Shown piece after piece: positions 18,614 through 26,177 of a stretch of 64,000 nt of DNA. Each line of letters starts with the position of its first letter. The first letter of the stretch is position 1. The position numbers were made by a program, and so were the translations under genes. Source of the stretch: Aquimarina agarivorans (GTDB lineage: Bacteria > Bacteroidota > Bacteroidia > Flavobacteriales > Flavobacteriaceae); contig NZ_AFPB01000168.1 in assembly GCF_000218485.1 (NCBI RefSeq), positions 1 through 64,000 on the forward strand, read 5' to 3'. Under the pieces are notes generated by a model that worked only from the letters and a program-made list of their open reading frames with translations, was not told the origin of the DNA and made no database searches.

Positions 18614-19324
18614 ATGACCGAAAATGAACTACTAAATATAATTACAGAATATTTTAAAGATAAAATTTTTGAAAATCATAAAATAAGTTCGATAAAGACT
18701 CATTCAAAACTTAAATCTTATAAAATCAATCCAATTATTGTTAAGTATTTATCAAAAATATTAGATAATGATTTTACTCCTATTGGAATCGCAAAAGCTC
18801 TTTATTATCCTAGAATTCTAGGAACTTCGATTAACACATCATTTGGAACAAGAATTCAAAATATGTTTGTTGAATTGAAACTCGCTCAAGGTTCATTAAT
18901 AAAAGGAATGGATATTGAATTCATAGATAAAGTTGATAAGAGAAAAAAATGGTGTCAACTTAAGTCGGGACCTAACACTATTAATTCAGAGGATGTGAAT
19001 CCACTCTTAAAAAAATTTACAACGGTCACCAATTTAGCAAGAACAAACTCAATGAGTCTTAACAATTCAGATTTGATTTTAGGTGTTCTTTATGGAGAAG
19101 AAGATCAATTGAGTCCACACTATCAAAAAATTGATAAACAGTTCCCAGTAATAATTGGTAAAGAGTTTTGGCACAGACTCACAGGTTTTAAGGATTTCTA
19201 TGATAAATTGGTTACTAATCTTGACCAAATGATTTTAAGTCTTGATACAGAAGATTTTTTTAAAAAAGGCTACATGACTTTAGCTAAAGAAATAGAAGAC
19301 TCAGATTTATTTGATTTTGAGTAA
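18614..19324 (+). CDS. Type II restriction endonuclease, EcoO109I/PmeII-like
   Basis: A 236-residue protein paired with the cytosine methyltransferase on the opposite strand. It resembles restriction enzymes of the EcoO109I/PmeII group, with ALYYPRILGTSINTSFGT, GMDIEFID and WCQLKSGPNTIN. The PD-(D/E)xK-type centre is probably D100 followed by Q115-x-K117. Towards the end it has GVLYGEED and GKEFWHRLTG, also typical of that group. The recognition site is not assigned; EcoO109I cuts RGGNCCY but this cannot be assumed here. The last 55 bases overlap the methyltransferase end. A TATCTTTA sequence lies only a few bases before the ATG, so the message may have a very short leader. Confidence 0.75.
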   Translation: MTENELLNIITEYFKDKIFENHKISSIKTHSKLKSYKINPIIVKYLSKILDNDFTPIGIAKALYYPRILGTSINTSFGTRIQNMFVELKLAQGSLIKGMDIEFIDKVDKRKKWCQLKSGPNTINSEDVNPLLKKFTTVTNLARTNSMSLNNSDLILGVLYGEEDQLSPHYQKIDKQFPVIIGKEFWHRLTGFKDFYDKLVTNLDQMILSLDTEDFFKKGYMTLAKEIEDSDLFDFE

Positions 19325-20535
19325 ACACTATTAAGAAATTTAATAATGGAAAAACCAAGTTCTTTTCCTAAATTACAAGGCACAGCATTTCCAATTTGTT
19401 TATACTGTTGAGAAATTGAACCTTCAAATTTCCATTCGTCTGGGAATGTTTGAATTCTAGCATATTCTCTGACAGTAAAAGGTCTTGTTTCATCTGGATG
19501 GCACCTTTCCGTTTGCTTTTGTGCAGGACTACAAGTTAAAGTTAAACTAGGTTCATCCCAACCTATTCTTCTTGCTATACCAGTTTTTCCTCCACCTAGA
19601 TAAAAACTTTTACCCATATATTCTTTTTGGATTTCAAATGGTAAATCTCTCCAATAACCTTTTGGAGGCACTAAGTCTAAAATCCGCTTTTTATTTTCTG
19701 GATATTTAGAACCTACTGATTTAGGAACATCTGTGTTATAAAGTTCTCCTTTTTTAAGAGCATCAGATAGATTATAAATTACATTATAAGCTTTAGGGTA
19801 TTGGTATACAATATCAATATCCTTTCTAATACCGACTAAAATTAATCGTTCTCTTTTTTGTGGCACATTGTAATTGATGGCTTTTAATACTTGAACTGGA
19901 ACAACATTATATCCAATTTCATTTAAAATAGAAATCATTCCTAGTAAGGTCTTTCCTTTATCGTGAGAAAGTAATCCTTTTACATTTTCACCAACACAAA
20001 TCAATGGGTCAACCTCTTTTACAACTCTAGCAAATTCATAAAACAAAGTTCCTCGAGCATCATCAAAACCTAATTTTTTTCCTGCATAGCTAAAAGCTTG
20101 ACAAGGAAATCCTCCAGTTACAATTTCAACTTTATCTCTGTATTTAGTAAAACTAAAATCTTTTATGTCACCTTCCAAAACATTCCAATGAGGTCTATTT
20201 TTTCTTAAAGTTTTGCAAGCCCATTTATCTATTTCATTTAAAGCTTTACATTTTATTCCAGATTTTTCTAAGCCAATTGCTAAACCACCAGCTCCAGCAA
20301 ATAATTCAAGAACACTATAGTCTTTAATTGGAATTTCAGTATTGACAATATTATTATCTATTTCGGAAAGTAGAGGATCAATCAAAGAATTAATATCTTC
20401 TTTCCGATAAACTCTATAATTGCTAACTGGCTCGCGAACAGCATCTAATTTTCCATCTCTATCCCATCTACGCAAAGTTTCTTTACTTTTTCCTAACTTT
20501 TTTGCCGCATCAGCTAGCGAATAATAATTTTTCAT
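19270..20535 (-). CDS. DNA cytosine-5 methyltransferase with N-terminal HTH domain
   Basis: The modification partner of the restriction enzyme at 18614. The C5-methyltransferase motifs are in order: LELFAGAGGLA (motif I, SAM), GGFPCQAFSYAG (motif IV with catalytic cysteine), GENVKGLL (motif VI), QKRERLILVG (motif VIII) and QIGNAVP (motif X region). The first ~50 residues (YYSLADAAKKLGKSKETLRR then a winged segment) form a MerR-type helix-turn-helix, so the enzyme may also bind DNA at its own or its partner's promoter; that is inference. I chose the ATG at 20535 (MKNYYSLAD); in-frame ATGs at 20541 and 20550 exist. The two genes are convergent and overlap by 55 bases. Confidence 0.92.
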   Translation of the reverse strand: MKNYYSLADAAKKLGKSKETLRRWDRDGKLDAVREPVSNYRVYRKEDINSLIDPLLSEIDNNIVNTEIPIKDYSVLELFAGAGGLAIGLEKSGIKCKALNEIDKWACKTLRKNRPHWNVLEGDIKDFSFTKYRDKVEIVTGGFPCQAFSYAGKKLGFDDARGTLFYEFARVVKEVDPLICVGENVKGLLSHDKGKTLLGMISILNEIGYNVVPVQVLKAINYNVPQKRERLILVGIRKDIDIVYQYPKAYNVIYNLSDALKKGELYNTDVPKSVGSKYPENKKRILDLVPPKGYWRDLPFEIQKEYMGKSFYLGGGKTGIARRIGWDEPSLTLTCSPAQKQTERCHPDETRPFTVREYARIQTFPDEWKFEGSISQQYKQIGNAVPCNLGKELGFSIIKFLNSVYSKSNKSESSISLAKVM

Positions 20536-20667
20536 AACCATATTATACAACCTTACACATTGGTTACAAATTTAAAATAAAAAATGATAATAGGAAAGAT
20601 TTATAACTTTTATATTTAAATGTATTCATTTAGGCAAAAACCAGCTAGAACGTGTAACAAACAAACA

Positions 20668-22365
20668 TCAACCAACCTTAATATCTTTAATTCTGAGTTG
20701 CAAGCTTACCGTGCCGTTCCATTCATTTTCATCTAAGGTATATGCAATATGAACTGGTGTTTGATTTTTAAGCAAGTCTAATTTTTGCCCTAAATTAAAA
20801 CCAATGCCCGCAAATTGGATACCTTTTTGCAAGCATTTAAAATGACATTTTAAGTGTTTATTGTCAGCACCAACAGTTTTGGCGTAACCAGTGTCAACAA
20901 CATTTTTTGTCATAAAAATTGGCGCTCTGTTTAATGGTCCAAAAGGGGCAAATTGTTTTAAAATACGGTAAAACCTGGCATCAATTTGGTCAAAACACAA
21001 TATTTGATCTATTTCAATCACTGGCGATAGTAATTTGGGATCAATTTGTTTTTTTACCACTTCCTCAAATTTGGCTTTAAATTTAGGATAGTTTTCTTCG
21101 GTTAACGTTAGCCCAGCAGCATATTTATGCCCTCCAAATTGTTCAATAAATTGGGAGCTTGCTTCTAAGGCATTGTATACATCGTACCCAATAACGGAGC
21201 GCGCTGATGCTGCTAATTTGTTACCACTTTTTGTAAAAACAAGTGTGGGTCTGTAATAAGTTTCGGTTAGGCGCGATGCTACTATTCCTATAACACCTTT
21301 ATGCCAATGTGGTTGGTATACTACTGTAGAAAACTGTTCAGTTTCCTTGTTTTCTTCTATTTGCAACAGGGCTTCCTGAGTAATTTTTTTATCGGCATCT
21401 TTACGGTTGGTGTTATACAGTTCAATGGCTTTTGCGTAGTTCACTGCGGTAGGGTAATCTGTTTCGGAAAGTAAGTCCACGGCGTGTAATCCGTGTTTCA
21501 TTCTTCCTGCTGCGTTTATACGTGGGGCAATCATAAAAACAACATCGGTGATACTGAGGTTTTGTTTTTTTGTTTGCGCAATAAGCGCCTTAAAACCAGG
21601 TCTTGGTTGTTGATTTATTATTTGTAGTCCGTAAAAAGCTAACGTTCTATTTTCTCCAGTAATGGGAACAATATCCGCACCAATAGCAGTAGCTACCAAA
21701 TCCAAATAGGGTATAATAGTATTAAAATTAAGCTTTAAATGTTGGTGTATGGCCTGTATTAATTTAAAACCAACGCCACAACCGCAAAGCTCTTTGTAAG
21801 GGTACTCACAATCTGTTCGTTTTGGATCCAGTACAGCAACTGCTTTTGGAATTTCATGCCCAGGCCTGTGGTGATCGCAAATAATAAAATCAATACCCTT
21901 TTCTTTTGCATAGGCTACTTTATCGATGGCTTTTATACCACAATCTAAGGCAATGATCAGGTGGATATCATTGTCATGTGCAAAATCAATACCTTTAAAA
22001 GATACTCCATAGCCTTCCGCATAGCGATCAGGAATGTAAGTAGTAACATTTGGATACAACGATTTTAAATAGGATGACATTAAAGCAACGCTGGTAGTGC
22101 CATCAACGTCGTAATCCCCGTAAACCATTATATTTTGGTGCGTTTCAATAGCTGTTATAATTCTGGCTACAGCCAAATTCATATCCTTCATTAAATAAGG
22201 ATCATGCAATTGGTTTAAATTTGGCCTAAAGAAATGTTTGGCCTCTTCATAATTGTTAATATTGCGTTGCACTAGTAATTGCGCAATACTTTTACTTACA
22301 GTAAGGACTTGTTGTAAATGGGTTACGTTTTCAGAATTTGGTTTTGGTTTTAAAGACCAGCGCAT
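20668..22365 (-). CDS. recJ: Single-stranded-DNA-specific exonuclease RecJ
   Basis: A 565-residue 5'-3' exonuclease acting on single-stranded DNA in recombination and mismatch repair. The DHH-family motifs are present: VYGDYDVDGTTSVALM, ALDCGI, CDHHRPG, and the DHHA1 motif GGHKYAAGL. A C-terminal OB-fold region follows. Length is normal for the family. It lies just upstream, on the same strand, of the restriction-modification pair, which looks inserted between recJ and the antiporter. A ~340-base gap separates it from the divergent hydrolase gene. Confidence 0.95.
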   Translation of the reverse strand: MRWSLKPKPNSENVTHLQQVLTVSKSIAQLLVQRNINNYEEAKHFFRPNLNQLHDPYLMKDMNLAVARIITAIETHQNIMVYGDYDVDGTTSVALMSSYLKSLYPNVTTYIPDRYAEGYGVSFKGIDFAHDNDIHLIIALDCGIKAIDKVAYAKEKGIDFIICDHHRPGHEIPKAVAVLDPKRTDCEYPYKELCGCGVGFKLIQAIHQHLKLNFNTIIPYLDLVATAIGADIVPITGENRTLAFYGLQIINQQPRPGFKALIAQTKKQNLSITDVVFMIAPRINAAGRMKHGLHAVDLLSETDYPTAVNYAKAIELYNTNRKDADKKITQEALLQIEENKETEQFSTVVYQPHWHKGVIGIVASRLTETYYRPTLVFTKSGNKLAASARSVIGYDVYNALEASSQFIEQFGGHKYAAGLTLTEENYPKFKAKFEEVVKKQIDPKLLSPVIEIDQILCFDQIDARFYRILKQFAPFGPLNRAPIFMTKNVVDTGYAKTVGADNKHLKCHFKCLQKGIQFAGIGFNLGQKLDLLKNQTPVHIAYTLDENEWNGTVSLQLRIKDIKVG

Positions 22366-22705
22366 AAAATAAATTAGTTTTTTGACTTATATTTAATGTC
22401 AAATTCAAATAATAAGCGTCAAAAATAAACAGCATACAAAGTTAGGCTATTAGTCGTTTGTATACATTACTAAGTTTTAATTATGTATAAATTTTATTTT
22501 TTATGCTTTGATGTGAAACTGTTTTGAGCATGGGGATAGTTATTTAGGACAAATAAGCGCTGGATTTGTAGTTGATAAGTTTTATTTAAAGGCATTTGGA
22601 ATGCATTATTTTTTGAAAAACTAAGTTTGTTATAAATTATTTACTCATTTGCTAAACAAAGCTAAAAATTTAAAAGAGTAAGTTATATTTGCTAAAAAAG
22701 AGCCA
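22366..22705. other. Intergenic region between recJ and the alpha/beta hydrolase
   Basis: A 340-base AT-rich gap between divergent genes, with no open frame worth reporting. The one element seen is TATATTTG at 22684-22691, an exact TAnnTTTG -7 match that lies only 15 bases before the TTG start of the hydrolase. If it is the promoter, the hydrolase message has almost no leader. Confidence 0.45.
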
Positions 22706-23485
22706 TTGTTACACCACAATACATATTTACATCCAAGCAATACCGAATGGGTAACTTTTGTACATGGAGCAGGAGGCAGTTCAAATATTTGGTTTAAGCA
22801 GCTACGCTCTTTTACGAAACATTTCAATGTATTGGTATTGGATTTGCGCGGACATGGCGATAGTAAATCCAAAACGTTAACTGCTGATGCCTCAACGTAT
22901 ACTTTTGATGCGATTACGGATGATATTTTTGAGGTTATAGATTACCTTAAAATTAAAAACTCGCATTTTATCGGTATTTCGTTGGGTACTATTCTGATAA
23001 GAAATTTAGCAGAAAAATCTCCCGAAAAAGTGAAAAGTATGATTATGGGAGGCGCAATAATGAAAATGAATTTCAGGTCGCAAGTACTTATGCGATTAGG
23101 TGTTTGGTTTAAATCGGTAGTACCTTATATATATCTATATCAGCTATTTGCTTTTATCATTATGCCACGTAAAAACCACAAACAGTCACGATTATTGTTT
23201 GTTAGGGAAGCAAAAAAATTATACCAAAAAGAATTTATTAAATGGTTTAAACTTACGGCAGAAATTAATCCATTGTTACGTTTTTTTAGAGCTAAGGATG
23301 TTAATATTCCTACACTTTATATCATGGGAGAGGAAGATTATCTTTTTTTACCGATTATTCGTAAAATAGTAAATATTCATAAACAAGCTCGTTTATTTAT
23401 TATTCCTAACTGTGGACATGTAGTAAACGTTGAGCGTCACGAAGTTTTTAACCAAAATGCTATAGGGTTCATAAAAGAGCATTAA
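22706..23485 (+). CDS. Alpha/beta hydrolase
   Basis: A 259-residue alpha/beta-hydrolase. It has the oxyanion loop VTFVHGAGGSSNIW, VLDLRGHGDS, the nucleophile elbow GISLGT (serine), the acid near MGEEDYLF and the histidine in NCGHVVN, so the catalytic triad is complete. No signal peptide. The start is uncertain: there is no in-frame ATG. TTG at 22706 (MLHHNTYLHP) is taken here; an ATA at 22685 would add seven residues that fit flavobacterial relatives as I remember them (ending KKEP before LLHH) but overlaps a -7 promoter element. The substrate is unknown. Confidence 0.85.
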   Translation: MLHHNTYLHPSNTEWVTFVHGAGGSSNIWFKQLRSFTKHFNVLVLDLRGHGDSKSKTLTADASTYTFDAITDDIFEVIDYLKIKNSHFIGISLGTILIRNLAEKSPEKVKSMIMGGAIMKMNFRSQVLMRLGVWFKSVVPYIYLYQLFAFIIMPRKNHKQSRLLFVREAKKLYQKEFIKWFKLTAEINPLLRFFRAKDVNIPTLYIMGEEDYLFLPIIRKIVNIHKQARLFIIPNCGHVVNVERHEVFNQNAIGFIKEH

Positions 23486-23736
23486 ATTAAAATTGGTCAT
23501 TTTAACCAAAACTTATGCTTTATTTATTTTTTATGTAGGAAAACTTCTATCACAAAATATAGTGTCATTTTTTGTTTTTAATATTAAACTCCAGTAAACA
23601 CAAGGGTTACAAACAGTTATTTATTTTAAAAAGCAATAGGTTGTAGCTAGGTTTTGTAGGCAATAGTTGTACTAATTAATCATAATTTGTATTGCGTATA
23701 CCTAAAAATCGGAGCTGCAGAAAATGATTATTATTT

Positions 23737-25869
23737 ATGCAGAAAAGAATATTTCAATTAGCTTTATTTACATCTTTTACAGCATTTACAGTGAATGCTC
23801 AACGAACTTACGAATTTGAAAATATTGCCATTCCGGTTGCACCTGATGACGGATTTGAATGGGAATTACAAGATGACTTTTCAGATGACTTTAATTATCC
23901 AGATGGAATGGGAAAACAAAGTCCTTTATTTACTTCAAAGTGGGACGATAGTTACAATCCAGACCCCGCCTTTAAAGGACCAGGAGCTACTTTTTGGACT
24001 ACGGCCAATTCGGCAATTAATAATATAACTAATCGATTGGAAATCAGAGCAACTCCACACACATTGGACGGCGATGGAAATGTGAATAGTGTTTTTTGCG
24101 GAGTGGTTTCTTCAAAAACTAAGGTGCGCTACCCAATTTATATGGAAGCGAGTATTAAAGTAGCCAATGTTGAAAATTCATCTAACTTTTGGATGCTTGA
24201 CAGTGGTGGATTTAACGAAATTGATGTTTTAGAAGTATACGGGGGCTCACCAGATCCTTTTTTTAGCCAACAGATGTCTACCAATTTTCACATATTTGAT
24301 CGTCAAGGACCTAATGGCGCTATTAATGTAGATAATACCTATCAAACTTTTTTCCAAACAAACAGGGATATTCCAAATTACCAAACAGATAATACGGGAT
24401 TTTGGAGGGATGATTTTCATCAATTTGGGGTATATTGGAAAAGCCCAAACGAGGTAACATTTTATATAGATGGTCAGCCAACTCAAAATGGAAATCATTT
24501 TGTGGAAGGCCGAAATGCCAGCCTTTTGGACGGTACATACGAGTCGGCAATTTTGCAAAGTCCCATACCAAATGATGGTAATTTGCCAATTGATAAAGGG
24601 TTGCTAAAAAATCAAGTATTTAGAGAGGTGTTTATGATTATGGATATTGAAAGTCATCATGCCCGTCCAATTTCGCCTAGAGCTGATCTTGAAGATAGCC
24701 TTAAGAATTTAATGGAAGTGGATTGGGTACGTACATACAAACCAGTAGATGATGGTTCAGGTGCTAGTGATAGAACAAGATCAATTACCTTTAAAAATAG
24801 AGATACTTTTATTCCTGCTGGAGAAGCTGAACCAGCGTTTAGTTTAGGTGCTGTAGTACCATTAGATATTGAATATGCAACGGCAAGTACAGGTGGGGTA
24901 GAAGAAGATTTAAATTATGTGGCTATACAAATCAGGCAATTGGATGAAAACGGGGATGCGGTAGCCACTAGTGAATTTGAGGCAGTTATTCCAAACGAAG
25001 GTCCAAACCGAGCAAATACAACTATAAATTATTCTGTGCCTACTGAATTTGAAAATGGGACAAAAATACCAACTACTGAGGAGCTGCCAGCTGGCCATGA
25101 ATTAATATTACTAATGTTTATGTCTGTTGATGGTGATGCTGGTTTTGCAAATGCCGATGATACTATTGTTATTAAAGCGGGTAGAACCAGATCAATTAGT
25201 TTTAACAATAAAGATTCATTTATAGCACCAGGAGGAGTATTTCCTGAATTTGTTATTGGTGAATCAGCCGCATTAAATATTACCTATGCAACTGCATTAG
25301 CAGGTGGGGTAGAGGAAGATTTAAATTACGTAGCAGTACAAGTGCGTCAGGTTGATGGTTCTGGTGCTACGGTAGCAACTACAGCTTTTGAAACTGTTGT
25401 ACCCGAAACCGCTGTAAATAATGATACGGTAACTGTTGATTACACCATACCATCCAATTTTACAACAGGGGCAGATAATAGTATCATTTTTACTGAAAAA
25501 GTACCTACTACGGCGCAGTTACCCGCAGGGCACAGGGTATTACTATTAGTATTTATGTTAGTTGATGAAAGTGATACGGGTTTTGCTCAAGCAAATACGG
25601 ATATAGTTTTAAAGGAGCAGGGTGATAATACATTAACAGTGGGTGATTTTAATACAAATAATACTGCTGTAGCAGTGTATCCCAACCCAGCATACAAAAA
25701 ATTGACTATTGAAGGAGCGTTTACCACTTGGAAAATTTACAATTTACTAGGAATTGAAATAGCAAAAGGAACTGACCCAGAAGTAAATGTTGCCGATTTT
25801 ATACCAGGTTTGTATTACGTTATTTTTGATAATAACACTACAAATTCTTACAAATTGATAAAAAACTAG
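23737..25869 (+). CDS. GH16 beta-agarase-like enzyme with two unknown modules and T9SS tail
   Basis: A 710-residue secreted glycoside hydrolase. Signal peptide MQKRIFQLAL to VNAQ (residue ~22). The GH16 domain (about 25-335) has the catalytic motif E161-I-D163-V-L-E166 (NEIDVLEVYGG), with E161 as nucleophile and E166 as acid/base by family rule; FWMLDSGG just before it and VDWVRTYKP at the end of the fold fit beta-agarases. Two ~140-residue modules follow (345-482 and 483-627), then a T9SS sorting domain (about 645-710). Agarose or porphyran is the likely substrate; agarase versus porphyranase is not settled. A terminator follows at 25921. Confidence 0.88.
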   Translation: MQKRIFQLALFTSFTAFTVNAQRTYEFENIAIPVAPDDGFEWELQDDFSDDFNYPDGMGKQSPLFTSKWDDSYNPDPAFKGPGATFWTTANSAINNITNRLEIRATPHTLDGDGNVNSVFCGVVSSKTKVRYPIYMEASIKVANVENSSNFWMLDSGGFNEIDVLEVYGGSPDPFFSQQMSTNFHIFDRQGPNGAINVDNTYQTFFQTNRDIPNYQTDNTGFWRDDFHQFGVYWKSPNEVTFYIDGQPTQNGNHFVEGRNASLLDGTYESAILQSPIPNDGNLPIDKGLLKNQVFREVFMIMDIESHHARPISPRADLEDSLKNLMEVDWVRTYKPVDDGSGASDRTRSITFKNRDTFIPAGEAEPAFSLGAVVPLDIEYATASTGGVEEDLNYVAIQIRQLDENGDAVATSEFEAVIPNEGPNRANTTINYSVPTEFENGTKIPTTEELPAGHELILLMFMSVDGDAGFANADDTIVIKAGRTRSISFNNKDSFIAPGGVFPEFVIGESAALNITYATALAGGVEEDLNYVAVQVRQVDGSGATVATTAFETVVPETAVNNDTVTVDYTIPSNFTTGADNSIIFTEKVPTTAQLPAGHRVLLLVFMLVDESDTGFAQANTDIVLKEQGDNTLTVGDFNTNNTAVAVYPNPAYKKLTIEGAFTTWKIYNLLGIEIAKGTDPEVNVADFIPGLYYVIFDNNTTNSYKLIKN
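24769..25617 (+). repeat. Two tandem copies of the ~140-aa module in the first GH16 enzyme
   Basis: Copy A covers about 24769-25182 and copy B about 25183-25617. Each begins RTRSI(T/S)F followed by a conserved phenylalanine-glycine segment, contains GGVEEDLNYVA and QxRQ, and ends with LPAGH plus a hydrophobic strand and FA.A. The order of conserved strands suggests a beta-sandwich. I recognise no described family. Confidence 0.85.
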
Positions 25870-25920
25870 CGTAAAACAGGCAAGTACTGTAAGTAAATTT
25901 TAACACGGTCATAGTGATGC

Positions 25921-25957
25921 AAAAAGTCCAATAACTTAATTGTTTGTTGGACTTTTT
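25921..25957 (+). terminator. Intrinsic terminator after the first GH16 gene
   Basis: A perfect 11-bp stem, AAAAAGTCCAA at 25921-25931 and TTGGACTTTTT at 25947-25957, 52 bases after the stop codon at 25869. The T-rich 3' arm fits an intrinsic terminator and separates this gene from the beta-helix gene. Confidence 0.8.
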
Positions 25958-26135
25958 GTTGTAAAAAATTAATTTTCAATGAATTGAATTCAAAAGATAG
26001 CTTAGTCATCAATTAAAAAAAAGAATTGAATAAAATGGCTTGCCTAAATATAGGTTTTAGTCATTAAATAAAGCTATGGTACTAAAATAGGTGTATGAAT
26101 TATAGAGGTGGTGTTAATTAAGTGATTTATGAAAT

Positions 26136-26143
26136 TATATTTG
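26136..26143 (+). promoter_or_regulatory. -7 element before the beta-helix gene
   Basis: TATATTTG is an exact match to the Bacteroidota -7 consensus TAnnTTTG, 35 bases before the ATG at 26178. No obvious -33 TTTG is present at normal spacing. Together with the terminator at 25921 it suggests that the beta-helix gene has its own transcription unit. Confidence 0.5.
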
Positions 26144-26177
26144 GCAGCTTATAGAACAACATAAATATGAATTGCAT

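Noticed and set aside
24247-24589. Overlapping minus-strand frames of 103 and 88 codons inside the first GH16 gene
   Set aside because: They are antisense to the conserved GH16 domain, overlap each other and show no protein-like composition.
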